NCBI GenBank assembly: GCA_012729015.1
Contig: JAAYDY010000052.1
Location: forward strand, 1 to 64,000
DNA from: Phycisphaerae bacterium
GTDB lineage: Bacteria; Planctomycetota; Phycisphaerae; FEN-1346; JAACEH01
Reading direction: 5' to 3'
DNA: 64,000 bases
Below the pieces are notes generated by a model. That model worked only from the letters and a program-made list of their open reading frames with translations, had not been told where the DNA came from and did not search any database. Position 1 is the first letter of the stretch. Every line of letters starts with the position of its first letter. The translations under genes were made by a program, and so were the position numbers. Shown in pieces: positions 27,949-36,506 of this stretch.

Positions 27949-27976
27949 TTGTGCCGCGACACTCTTCGGCTACAAT
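27949..27976 (+). promoter_or_regulatory. Promoter for the ABC exporter operon
   Basis: TTGTGC, 16-base spacer, TACAAT, about 85 bases before the first ABC gene. Confidence 0.5.
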
Positions 27977-28063
27977 AGTGTTATAAGAGCGAAAGAAAGG
28001 CATCGCCGCTTTGCAGGCCGCCGATGTGCGGCCCGTTTCTCTTTCAAGGCGGCACTTGCGATC

Positions 28064-29932
28064 ATGGACTCCGAACAAGCCGGCCAATCCCACAGCGTGT
28101 CGCAGGACCTGCGGCAGTTGCTCTCCTTTCTGAAGCCTTTCAAGGCTCAGATGGTCGTCGTTCTGTTAATCATCGGAACCATCAACGTGCTGGCCGCCGC
28201 GTCGATGTGGCTCGTCGGCAAGGGCGTCAACAAGTTCATCGACAAGAGCGCCTCCGGGGCCGACGCCGCCAGGATCGTCGTTCTCATCGCCGGGCTGTAC
28301 GTGTTGGTCGGCATCGCCCGCGCCGTCGTCATCCGCATCCGCGAGCCCGCCGCCATGCGACTGGCGATGGACCTCCTGCGGTCGCTCCGCATCACCCTCT
28401 ACGACAAGGTCCAGATGCTCAGCTTCACCTACCTGGACCGCCTCACCAGCGGCCAGATCATCGAACGCGCCACCGGCGACCTCAACACCATCCGCAGCTT
28501 TCTTACCGCGACCTGCTTCCAGGCGTTCGACGCCATCGTCATGGCCGCCGTCGCCATCGGATTCATGCTGTCCATGAGCTGGCAGCTCACCCTCGCCGTG
28601 CTCCTGCCGTACCCGCTTATCTGCTGGGTCTACTCCAAGAGCGCGTCGCAGTTGCGGCAACTCCGCCGCCTCGTCCGCGACGAGGTGGACGTCATGACCA
28701 CCCGCCTCACCGAAACCATCGCCGGCGTCCGCGTCGTCCGGTCGTTCGGCCGGCACGAGCAGGAGAAGTCCAGGTACCTTGCCGTCGTCAACGAAATCTT
28801 CCGCCGCGTCGTTCCCGTGGTGAAGATCCGGAGCTTCCAGCTCGTCGGCGTCTACAGCATGGCCCGCGTCTGGATCTCCGTCCTGCTCGTCATGGGCGGG
28901 TACCTGGTGATCGGGCGCCAGATGGAAGTGGGCTACCTGTTCCCGTTCATCAGCTACATGATGTGGCTCCTGTGGCGCGCCCAGATGCTCATGGAAGTGG
29001 GCGAAAGCGCCCAGGACGCCCGCGCAGCCCTGGAGCGCGTCATGGCCCTCCTGGAGGCCAGACCCGACGTCGAGGACCTGCCCGACGCCGCCGACCTGCC
29101 GCCCGGACACGGACAAATCGTCTTCGAGAACGTCAGCTTCGCCTACCGCGAGCCGCCGCATCCCGATGCCGACGTCGTAGAGCGCATGGACCTGTCGCTG
29201 CCGAAGAAGGGGCCCGACGCCGTGGACGGCGTCTCGCTGAGCCTTCGTCCCGGCGAGCGTGTGGCCCTGGTCGGCCCCACCGGCGCCGGCAAAAGCACCA
29301 TCGTCAGCCTTCTGCCGCGATTCTACGATCCCACCCAGGGCCGCGTGCTGATCGACGGCCAGGACGTCCGCCACACCCGCCTGGCCTCGCTCCGGCGCGA
29401 CATCGCCATTGTCTTCCAGGAAACGTTCCTCTTCCGCGGCACCGTGGCCGAGAACATCGCCCTGGGCCGCCCCGACGCCAACCGCGAGGACCTCATCAAG
29501 GCCGCCCAGCAGGCCGCCGCCGACGAGTTCATCCGCGATCTGCCCCGAGGCTACGATTCCGAGATCGGCGAACGAGGCGTCTCCCTCAGCGGCGGCCAAC
29601 GCCAGCGACTGGCCATCGCCCGCGCCATCCTCAAGCAGCCGCGCATTCTCATTCTCGACGATGCCATGGCCGCCGTGGACGCCAAGACCGAGCATCGCAT
29701 CCGCCGCCAGCTGAACAAGCTGATGGCCCATCGAACCACGCTCATCATTGCCCACCGGCTGGCCACGGTCCGGGCGGCCGACCGCGTCGTGGTGCTTCGA
29801 GACGGCCGCGTCGACGACGTTGGCACCCACGTCGAGCTGGCCGGCCGCAACGAGTTCTACCGAACCCTGTGCCAGTCGCAGCTTGAGGAGGACGCGGCCG
29901 CGCCCGAGGCGAGCGGAGAGGGGACGCCATGA
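28064..29932 (+). CDS. ABC exporter half-transporter, degenerate-site subunit
   Basis: A 622-residue MsbA-like protein: six membrane helices (residues ~25-340) and a C-terminal ATPase. Walker A GPTGAGKS is at 404-411, the signature LSGGQRQR near 509, and Walker B reads LILDDA with Asp533 where the catalytic Glu is expected. That replacement is typical of one subunit of heterodimeric exporters (TM287-like). It overlaps the next gene by ATGA, as expected for coupled partners. Substrate (lipid, drug or peptide) is unknown. An insertion precedes the ATPase core (residues ~365-390). Confidence 0.88.
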   Translation: MDSEQAGQSHSVSQDLRQLLSFLKPFKAQMVVVLLIIGTINVLAAASMWLVGKGVNKFIDKSASGADAARIVVLIAGLYVLVGIARAVVIRIREPAAMRLAMDLLRSLRITLYDKVQMLSFTYLDRLTSGQIIERATGDLNTIRSFLTATCFQAFDAIVMAAVAIGFMLSMSWQLTLAVLLPYPLICWVYSKSASQLRQLRRLVRDEVDVMTTRLTETIAGVRVVRSFGRHEQEKSRYLAVVNEIFRRVVPVVKIRSFQLVGVYSMARVWISVLLVMGGYLVIGRQMEVGYLFPFISYMMWLLWRAQMLMEVGESAQDARAALERVMALLEARPDVEDLPDAADLPPGHGQIVFENVSFAYREPPHPDADVVERMDLSLPKKGPDAVDGVSLSLRPGERVALVGPTGAGKSTIVSLLPRFYDPTQGRVLIDGQDVRHTRLASLRRDIAIVFQETFLFRGTVAENIALGRPDANREDLIKAAQQAAADEFIRDLPRGYDSEIGERGVSLSGGQRQRLAIARAILKQPRILILDDAMAAVDAKTEHRIRRQLNKLMAHRTTLIIAHRLATVRAADRVVVLRDGRVDDVGTHVELAGRNEFYRTLCQSQLEEDAAAPEASGEGTP

Positions 29933-31806
29933 CACGCACTCCATCGCCGCAGAACCCCTCGCCGGCTGCCGGAGCCACCCGACGCATCCAGCGGCAGCTC
30001 GAAGAAGCCCACATGCGGCCGCTTCAGTGGCCCATCGTCAAGCGCATGCTCCGATACGTCGGCCCCTACAAGGCGTCCTACTGGTTCGGCATGGCCTGCA
30101 TCGCCGCCACGCATCTGCTGGGCCTGGCCCCGGCCTACCTCGTCCGCCGCGGCGTGGACCACAACATCCTCGGCGAGCAGTTTGCCCAGACCGGCCGCAT
30201 GCTTGCCGACATGCACGGACTGGTCATCACCGGCCTCATGCTCGCCGGCATTGCCGTCGCCAACTACCTGTCCCAGGCCGGGCAGGACTGGTTCCTCCGC
30301 ATGAGCGGCGAACGCGCCGTCCGCGATATGCGACGCGACGTGTTCGCCAAAATCCAGACCCTCGACATGGCCACATTCGATCGGATGCCCCTGGGGCGGC
30401 TCATCACGCGCGGACACAGCGACGTCCAGGTGCTCCACCACGTCGTGGTCCACACCTTCAGCATGGCCGTCGGATCGCTCGTGACGCTGGTCGGCGGCTT
30501 CGCCGCCATGTCGCAGATGAACTGGCGACTGTTCCTTGTCGTGCTCGTCGCCGCGCCGTTTCTCTATGTGGCTTCGGCGACCTTCCGCAAACGCGCTCGC
30601 CCCGCCTGGCGGCGCGTCCGACGCGACGTGTCCCGCCTCACCGCCAATGTCGCCGAGATGGTCTCGGGCGTCCGAGTCGTCCAGGCCTACACCCGCGAGG
30701 AAGAGAACCTCGACCGCTTCGATAACATCAACATGGTCTTCTGGCGAAGCAACATGCGCGTCGCGCGGTACCAGGGCTGGTACCTCATGTTCGTCGAGAC
30801 CGTCAGCGTCCTTTGCCTTGGCGGCCTTCTGGCCATCGGTGGCTGGGCCATGGTCAGCTCGGCCGGCGCCGAAGATGCCATGACCGTCGGCACCCTGTTC
30901 GCCTTCTTCATGCTGGCATCCCACGTCTTCGAGCCGCTGCGACGACTGGCGCCCATCTACAACGAAATCCTCCACGCCATGGCCTCTGGCGAGCGCGTCT
31001 TCGCCCTGCTCGACATCCAGACGCGCATCCAGGACGCCCCCGATGCCGTCGATCTGCCGCGCATCGACGGCCATGTCCGCTTCGATCATGTGAGCTTCGA
31101 GTATGTTCCCGGGCAACCGGTTCTCAAGGACGTCTCCTTCGAGGTCCCGCCCGGCCAGACCCTTGCTCTGGTCGGCCACACCGGCTGCGGCAAGACTACC
31201 ATCGTCAGCCTCCTGAACCGCTTCTACGACGTCACCGCCGGAAGCATTGCCATCGACGGCCACGACCTCCGCGAGGTCACCCAGCAGAGCCTCCACAATC
31301 AGACGGGGCTCATCCTCCAGGAGAACTTCCTTTTCGAAGGCACGGTGATGCAGAACCTGAAGTACGCGAGGCCCGAGGTCCCCGACGACGACGTCATCCG
31401 CACCTGCCAGGTGCTCGGCTGCCACGACATCTTCGCCGCCCTCGGCCATGGTTACGACACCCAGGTCGGCGAACGCGGTGAGAATCTCTCGTCCGGCCAG
31501 CGGCAACTCGTCAGCATCGCCCGCGCCATGGTGGCCAATCCGCGACTTCTCGTACTCGACGAAGCCACCAGCAGCGTCGATACCCAGACCGAACGCGCCA
31601 TCCAATACGCCCTCGACCGCCTCGTCGAGCGGCGAACCTGCTTCATCGTCGCCCACCGCCTCTCCACCGTCCGCAAGGCACACCAGATCCTGGTCATCGA
31701 TCACGGCTCCATCATCGAACGCGGCACGCACGACGAACTGGTCGCCCTGGGCGGCGCCTACGCCTCGCTCCACGCCGAATTCATGAAGACCGGCGACGAG
31801 CCGTGA
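29929..31806 (+). CDS. ABC exporter half-transporter, catalytic-site subunit
   Basis: A 625-residue partner with a ~45-residue N-terminal cytoplasmic extension, six membrane helices and an ATPase domain. Walker A GHTGCGKT is at 416-423; Walker B LVLDEA has the catalytic Glu545; the signature is LSSGQRQL, less canonical than the partner's LSGGQ. So the competent ATP site would pair this subunit's Walker motifs with the partner's LSGGQ. It is translationally coupled to the upstream gene and is the last gene of the operon, facing the convergent nucleoside transporter. Confidence 0.88.
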   Translation: MTRTPSPQNPSPAAGATRRIQRQLEEAHMRPLQWPIVKRMLRYVGPYKASYWFGMACIAATHLLGLAPAYLVRRGVDHNILGEQFAQTGRMLADMHGLVITGLMLAGIAVANYLSQAGQDWFLRMSGERAVRDMRRDVFAKIQTLDMATFDRMPLGRLITRGHSDVQVLHHVVVHTFSMAVGSLVTLVGGFAAMSQMNWRLFLVVLVAAPFLYVASATFRKRARPAWRRVRRDVSRLTANVAEMVSGVRVVQAYTREEENLDRFDNINMVFWRSNMRVARYQGWYLMFVETVSVLCLGGLLAIGGWAMVSSAGAEDAMTVGTLFAFFMLASHVFEPLRRLAPIYNEILHAMASGERVFALLDIQTRIQDAPDAVDLPRIDGHVRFDHVSFEYVPGQPVLKDVSFEVPPGQTLALVGHTGCGKTTIVSLLNRFYDVTAGSIAIDGHDLREVTQQSLHNQTGLILQENFLFEGTVMQNLKYARPEVPDDDVIRTCQVLGCHDIFAALGHGYDTQVGERGENLSSGQRQLVSIARAMVANPRLLVLDEATSSVDTQTERAIQYALDRLVERRTCFIVAHRLSTVRKAHQILVIDHGSIIERGTHDELVALGGAYASLHAEFMKTGDEP

Positions 31807-31840
31807 GCCGCGCAATCCGGTAGGCAGATCAATGGGTACG

Positions 31841-31878
31841 TCGGGTCAACAGCGGGTAGGTCGGGTCAACAGACCCGA
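31841..31878. repeat. Direct repeat containing an 18-bp palindrome
   Basis: TCGGGTCAACAG occurs at 31841-31852 and 31861-31872, and the second copy extends to the palindrome TCGGGTCAACAGACCCGA (31861-31878), the exact reverse complement of 9124-9141. It lies between convergent genes and has no T-run. Confidence 0.55.
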
Positions 31879-31934
31879 CACGCCGTTGGCTTCAGGTGCT
31901 GTTGTCGGTTTCTGAACCGCGCGGCTCCCGGTGC

Positions 31935-33269
31935 TCAGGGCAGGGCCCCCGCATTCAGCACCGTCAACCCGTCGTGGAAGAATGTGCCCGCCACCGCCCC
32001 CGTCATCAGGCAGGCCAGCGTGGCCGCCGTCAGCGCCCGCACGCCGACACGGGCCAGATCGTCCTTGCGCTCCGGTGCCAGCGCCGCCACGCCGCCCACG
32101 AAAATCGCCAGCGACGCCACGTGCGCAAACCCACACAGCGCATACGCCGTTACCACCGCCGTTCGCGGATGATGCAATGCGCCGCTGCTCATCGCCTCCG
32201 ACAAGCCTATGTACGCCGGAATCTCCGTCGCCACCAACCGCATGCCCAGCAATTCGCCCACCTTGCCCGCGTCCTCCGGCGGCACGCCCATCAGCAGGGC
32301 GAACGGGTACATCACGTACCCGAGCAACCCCTGAAGCGACCAGTTCAGAGCGAGTTGATCCTGTGCCCCGGCCTGCCCGCCGATCCAGTTGGCGACCGCC
32401 GCCACCCCATGCCCCGCGCCGCCCAGCAGCAAGTCCGCAATCGCCAGCAGGCCCAGCAACGCCACCAGCAACGCCACGATCCCGAACACCAGCTTCAGCC
32501 CAGCCGTCGCGCCGCCGATCAGCGCCGCGATTGCTCCGGACTCCCGCTCGTGCTCCACGCTCACCGTGCGACCGAGCGTTGCCGGTTCGCCTGTTTCCGG
32601 CACCAGCACCTTCGACATGACCAGCGCTGCCGGAGCCGACAGCACCGACGCCGAGATCAGGTGTCCCGCAATCGTCGGGAAGGGTTTGCTCAACAGGCTC
32701 ACGTAGAACGCCATCACCGTCGAGGCGATCGTGGCCATGCCGGCCGTCAGCACGGTGCACAGCTCGCTCTGCGTCATGCCGCCCAGGTACGGACGCACGG
32801 TCGTCGCCGACTCCACGCCGACGAAGATGTTGCTCGCCGCCACAAGGCTCTCGGCGCCGCTGGTGCCCATGGTGCGCGTGAAGACCCACGCGAAACCACG
32901 GATGATCCTTTGCATCACGCCCCAGTGGTAGAGCAGTGCCATCAGCGACGCGAATACAATCGCCAGCGGCAGCGACTGCGTGGCCAGAATGAAACCAAGC
33001 GACTGGGCCCCCTCGGCCGCCAGCGGACCGAACACGAACTTCTGCCCGTTCTTTGCAGCATCCAGCACCGCCACGACACCGTCATTGAGCCTCAGAAACA
33101 GCCACTGGCTCCCCGGCGCCCAGAACAGCAGCCCCGCAAATGCCAGTTGCAGCCCCATGCCCGTCAGGACGGTGCGCGGGTTCACGCGACGCCGCTCGGA
33201 CGACAGCAGCCACCCCACACCCACCAGGGCGAACAGCCCCACGAAACTGACCACATTGTAGATGTCCAT
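31935..33269 (-). CDS. Concentrative nucleoside transporter (NupC/CNT family)
   Basis: A 444-residue integral membrane protein. Gate and core motifs typical of CNT carriers are visible: the N-terminal helices, a GVESATTVRPYL segment (substrate site), the TAGMATIASTVMAFYVSLL helix and the C-terminal ALCGFAHVASLAIFVGGV. It imports nucleosides with Na+ or H+. The ATG at 33269 has GGGG 7 bases upstream. It is 127 bases downstream of the GNAT gene and may belong to the same unit. No nucleoside-catabolic gene is adjacent, though guaB/guaA lie 7 kb away. Confidence 0.88.
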   Translation of the reverse strand: MDIYNVVSFVGLFALVGVGWLLSSERRRVNPRTVLTGMGLQLAFAGLLFWAPGSQWLFLRLNDGVVAVLDAAKNGQKFVFGPLAAEGAQSLGFILATQSLPLAIVFASLMALLYHWGVMQRIIRGFAWVFTRTMGTSGAESLVAASNIFVGVESATTVRPYLGGMTQSELCTVLTAGMATIASTVMAFYVSLLSKPFPTIAGHLISASVLSAPAALVMSKVLVPETGEPATLGRTVSVEHERESGAIAALIGGATAGLKLVFGIVALLVALLGLLAIADLLLGGAGHGVAAVANWIGGQAGAQDQLALNWSLQGLLGYVMYPFALLMGVPPEDAGKVGELLGMRLVATEIPAYIGLSEAMSSGALHHPRTAVVTAYALCGFAHVASLAIFVGGVAALAPERKDDLARVGVRALTAATLACLMTGAVAGTFFHDGLTVLNAGALP

Positions 33270-33396
33270 AACGTAACCCCGTGACGGATTGGCGATGCCC
33301 GCCGCCGCGGCCGCCACGACAGGGTGCCCGCGACCGACTGACGCGCGTCATTGTGCCGACCGCCTCACGGCCACGCAAGCCCAATCCTCGAGCCGC

Positions 33397-33981
33397 TCAT
33401 TCCGCCTGCTCCCACAGGTCGATCCAGTACCGTTGCTTCACCTTCCCCGTCTTCCGCGACACCCGTTCGTCCTCCAGGTGCCCGCCGTTCTTCTGTATCA
33501 CGCGAGCCGAGGCGACGTTGTCCTTGTCGCACGTCACGAGGACGCGGCCGATGAACCGCTGACGGGCCTTCTCCAGCATCAGGGCCAGCAACTGCGTGGC
33601 GTATCCCTTGCGCCGCTCGCTCGGCCGAATGCCGTAGCCGATGTGCCCGCCCTCGTGCAGCAGGCTGTCGGTCAGCCGGTGCCGCAGGCTTGCCGTGCCC
33701 AGGAGCCGCTTGCCCCGGGCCAGCCAGTACACGCTGCACGGCACCAGACCGTCCGGCAGGCTGCGGCCCCGGGCATAGTCCTGAAGCTCGCCGACGAACG
33801 CCTCGAAGTTCCTCGTGCCTTTCTCGATGTCGTCGTTCCAGCCGGTCCAGTCGCCCGCCCGACGGAACTCGTCGGCCATTTCCAGGTACTCGCCCTCCAG
33901 GGCAATGGTTGGTTCCAGGAGTCTCAGCGGCTGAGTGCATACCAAGGACTCCTCACGGGATGCGGTTCTGCTGCGGGTCAT
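33397..33981 (-). CDS. GNAT-family N-acetyltransferase
   Basis: A 194-residue acetyltransferase of the RimJ/RimL-like type. Acetyl-CoA is bound by GYGIRPSERRKGYATQLL (R/Q-x-x-G-x-A form), and ARVIQKNGG is the typical C-terminal helix. The substrate is unknown. The start ATG has GGAGG 7 bases upstream and overlaps the methyltransferase stop codon (ATGA), so translation is coupled. The two may act on related small molecules. Confidence 0.8.
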   Translation of the reverse strand: MTRSRTASREESLVCTQPLRLLEPTIALEGEYLEMADEFRRAGDWTGWNDDIEKGTRNFEAFVGELQDYARGRSLPDGLVPCSVYWLARGKRLLGTASLRHRLTDSLLHEGGHIGYGIRPSERRKGYATQLLALMLEKARQRFIGRVLVTCDKDNVASARVIQKNGGHLEDERVSRKTGKVKQRYWIDLWEQAE

Positions 33982-34721
33982 CGCTGTTCCTCCTTTTCGA
34001 GCAATGCAATGTACACGGGACCGGGGGAATCGAACGTTCTGGCAACGCGCCAGGAGGTGCCTTCGACGATCTCTCGCATTTCGTCGCGAGACACCAGCAA
34101 GTAGTCGAACCAGGGCGTGACATAGGATCTGTGGCGGACCCGTATTCTCACCTGACCGCCCATGCGGTCCCTGCGACGGTTCCTCCTCTGATAGGCCAGA
34201 TGCTCGGGTTGGCGGGTGTCATAGGGATCAAGCGTCTGGGCGATGATCCGCGCCTTGTGGCTGGTCATCCCGGCCATCTTTCCGAGCAGCAGGCGAGCCC
34301 GCTTGAAACTGCCGAACAGCCCGAAGTTGTTGCCGAACATGATGACCGTGTCGAAGACGCCCATCCGCGGACCGATCTGGGTCACCGACATCAGCCGCAC
34401 GTCGTCGACGCCGCGTTTGCGGCAGGCCCGAACCGCCAGAGGTGAGTTGTCGATGCCGACCACCTCGTGCCCCTTCTCCTGCAGATGAAGCGCCACGCGG
34501 CCTCCGCCGCAGCCGACATCGAGCACGCGGCCACGGGCCATGCGGACGGCCTGCCGCTCGAATGCCGGCCAGTCGGCGTAGGGGGCCACGTAGGCCTTCG
34601 GCCCGTCGCTCGTGTCGATGTACCCGTCGTCGCGTTCGATGACCTCTCCGACTTCTTCGCCATGGAGATAGTCCCAGATTTCGTGGCCGAAAGCGTCTTG
34701 GCGATTCGTCAGCGGCGTCAT
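33978..34721 (-). CDS. Class I SAM-dependent methyltransferase
   Basis: A 247-residue methyltransferase. The SAM-binding motif I VLDVGCGGGRVALHL is at residues ~66-80, the acidic GIDNSP forms motif post I, and IMFGNNFGLFG is motif IV. The substrate is unknown. ATG 34721 with GGAGG 7 bases upstream is preferred; the frame is open for 26 codons upstream but crosses the terminator hairpin. It begins the methyltransferase-GNAT pair. The terminator at 34752-34788 separates it from the small gene before it. Confidence 0.8.
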   Translation of the reverse strand: MTPLTNRQDAFGHEIWDYLHGEEVGEVIERDDGYIDTSDGPKAYVAPYADWPAFERQAVRMARGRVLDVGCGGGRVALHLQEKGHEVVGIDNSPLAVRACRKRGVDDVRLMSVTQIGPRMGVFDTVIMFGNNFGLFGSFKRARLLLGKMAGMTSHKARIIAQTLDPYDTRQPEHLAYQRRNRRRDRMGGQVRIRVRHRSYVTPWFDYLLVSRDEMREIVEGTSWRVARTFDSPGPVYIALLEKEEQR

Positions 34722-34751
34722 GGCCCTGCCTCCTTTCGTCGGGGTACGAAT

Positions 34752-34788
34752 GAAGAAAAAGGCCCGCTCCACACTGGAACGGGCCTTT
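34752..34788 (-). terminator. Strong intrinsic terminator of the small basic-protein gene
   Basis: On the minus strand AAAGGCCCG and CGGGCCTTT pair, extended by GTTCCA/TGGAGC with one G-T wobble, around a 3-base loop, and are followed by TTCTTC. The 14-15 bp stem is the strongest terminator structure I see on this strand. It lies 26 bases after the stop codon of the 36-residue frame. Confidence 0.75.
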
Positions 34789-34813
34789 GCACTCCTCATA
34801 CTTCACTACCAGA

Positions 34814-34924
34814 CTACCTCGGCCCGTTCCTCCCGCGATTGGCGCGCGTACGCTTCGTCGCGCGCTTCGCATTCTGCGTCGTGCACGTCGCGACAAACGG
34901 ATTATGGGCCGAGAACTTCATCAT
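34814..34924 (-). CDS. Candidate 36-residue basic protein
   Basis: A short frame (MMKFSAHNPFVATCTTQNAK... ending GRNGPR) with 9 Lys/Arg, no Asp or Glu, and one Cys at residue 14. Its third codon positions are GC-rich like those of neighbouring genes. It sits exactly between a near-consensus promoter (34934-34963) and a strong terminator (34752-34788), with the ATG about 2-3 bases after the predicted transcription start, so it may be translated without a leader. I do not recognise the family; the charge suits a nucleic-acid or ribosome-binding peptide. The alternative is that the ~175-base transcript is a non-coding RNA. Confidence 0.5.
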   Translation of the reverse strand: MMKFSAHNPFVATCTTQNAKRATKRTRANRGRNGPR

Positions 34925-34933
34925 GATCCAGGA

Positions 34934-34963
34934 ATCATACCTTCCCAATACGTCGATTGTCAA
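34934..34963 (-). promoter_or_regulatory. Near-consensus sigma-70 promoter for the small basic-protein unit
   Basis: TTGACA, 18-base spacer, TATGAT, starting 4 bases after the glcD-like stop codon. It is the closest match to consensus in the window and has a terminator ~175 bases downstream. Confidence 0.72.
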
Positions 34964-34966
34964 ATC

Positions 34967-36400
34967 CTATACGTCGAAAATCTTCCCGGGGTTCAGAATG
35001 TTGTTCGGATCCAGCGCCCGCTTGATCTGACGCATCATCTCGATTTCCGCCTCGCCCATCACCAGGGGCAGGTACTTCTTCCGCTTGTGCCCGATGCCGT
35101 GCTCGCCGCTGATCGTCCCGCCCAGACGCGCCGTCACCTTGAATAACTCTTCCATGATGTGCGGCAGAATCGCATGCCAGTGCTCCAGGCTCGCCGACGG
35201 ATTCTTCACCGGCGTCGCGTGCAGGTTCCCGTCCCCCGCGTGACCGTAGCAGGGGATCTGGATGTCGTACTTCGCGCTCAGCTTCTCCAGTTCCGGAATC
35301 ATCGCCGGAATGTTCGCGATCGGCACCACGATGTCCTCGAGGCTCTGGTGCGGCGACACCACCTTGAACGCCTCCGCGATATTGCGACGCACCTTCCAGA
35401 TGCGCTCCCGCGTCGTGTGGTTGTCGGCCACGTACACCTCGATGGCCCCGCACTCCACGCACAGCTCGCCCACCTTCTCGTAATCCCGTTCCACCTGGGC
35501 CTCGTCCGAGCCGTCCACCTCCACCAGCAGCATCGCGCCGCACTTCTCGTACGGAATCGTCTCGTTCAGGTACCGGCACGACGCCTGAACGCTCAGCCGG
35601 TCCATGAACTCGATCGCCGTCGGGATGATGCCCCCCGACGTCATGATGCGCGGCACCGCGTCGATCGCCTGCTGCACAGTCTCGAACAGCACCAGCAGAT
35701 TCACCGCCTCTTTCGGCAGCGGCATCAGTTTGATCCAGATCTTCGTGAAGATGCCCAGCGTTCCCTCCGACCCGACCATCAACTGAACCATGTTGTAGCC
35801 GGTCACGTCCTTGACGCACTTGCCGCCGTAACGCACAATCTCGCCCGTCGGGCTAACCATCTCCACGCCCGTGATGTACCGGCCCGTCACGCCGTACTTC
35901 ACGGCCTTGCCGCCGCCGGCATTCTCCGCCACGTTCCCGCCGATGTAGCACGTTTCCAGGCTCATCGGGTACCCGGCGAATACCAGGCCGTAATCGGCCA
36001 ACTGGTTGTTGATCTCGTTCGTCACCACCCCCGGCTCGCACACCAGCATCATGTTCGCCGCGTCAATCTCCAGCACGCGGTTCATCCGGTCGCACAGCAG
36101 CACGATGCCGCCACACAGCGGCACGGCGCCGCCTGACAACCCGCTGCCCGCCCCGCGCGGCGTCACCGCAATCCGCTCCCGGTTCGCCAGCTTCACGATG
36201 GCCGCTATCTCCTCCGCCGTCCCCGGCCGCACCAGTGCCTCCGGCATGTGCGCATATTCCGCCTCGGCCACCTCGTCGTGCGAGTACGGCTCCAGACGTT
36301 CCGTGTCGCCGAACACCACGTACTTCTCGCCCACGATCTTCCGCAACTCGTCGGCGATCCTGGCCGTCACCTTGTTGTACGGATGCCTCACCTGGACCAT
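34967..36400 (-). CDS. FAD-binding 2-hydroxyacid (lactate/glycolate) dehydrogenase of an Etf operon
   Basis: A 477-residue GlcD/Dld-type flavoprotein. The PCMH FAD domain (residues ~35-220) has RGAGSGLSGG and IGGNVAENAGG; the C-terminal cap carries YGHAGDGNLHATPV and SGEHGIGH. It lacks the iron-sulfur half present in the 948-residue fusion at 10151-12997. Position after etfB and etfA matches the lctB-lctC-lctD order of the electron-confurcating lactate dehydrogenase of Acetobacterium, where lactate oxidation by NAD+ is driven by ferredoxin. ATG 36400 has AGGGG 6 bases upstream. Substrate (lactate or glycolate) is inferred. Confidence 0.88.
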   Translation of the reverse strand: MVQVRHPYNKVTARIADELRKIVGEKYVVFGDTERLEPYSHDEVAEAEYAHMPEALVRPGTAEEIAAIVKLANRERIAVTPRGAGSGLSGGAVPLCGGIVLLCDRMNRVLEIDAANMMLVCEPGVVTNEINNQLADYGLVFAGYPMSLETCYIGGNVAENAGGGKAVKYGVTGRYITGVEMVSPTGEIVRYGGKCVKDVTGYNMVQLMVGSEGTLGIFTKIWIKLMPLPKEAVNLLVLFETVQQAIDAVPRIMTSGGIIPTAIEFMDRLSVQASCRYLNETIPYEKCGAMLLVEVDGSDEAQVERDYEKVGELCVECGAIEVYVADNHTTRERIWKVRRNIAEAFKVVSPHQSLEDIVVPIANIPAMIPELEKLSAKYDIQIPCYGHAGDGNLHATPVKNPSASLEHWHAILPHIMEELFKVTARLGGTISGEHGIGHKRKKYLPLVMGEAEIEMMRQIKRALDPNNILNPGKIFDV

Positions 36401-36506
36401 GCTCAACCCCTCATCGTGTCGGTCGTCTGCCTGGGCAATACGCCCCTGATCGAAGGACAATGGCCGCAGGGCCGGCTCGCCCGAGCCGCCCGCGCCGACT
36501 CATCCC

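Noticed and set aside
26031..27962. Upstream extension of the recQ frame
   Set aside because: It is antisense to ribE and rlmN, which are certain; recQ has a good start at 26030.
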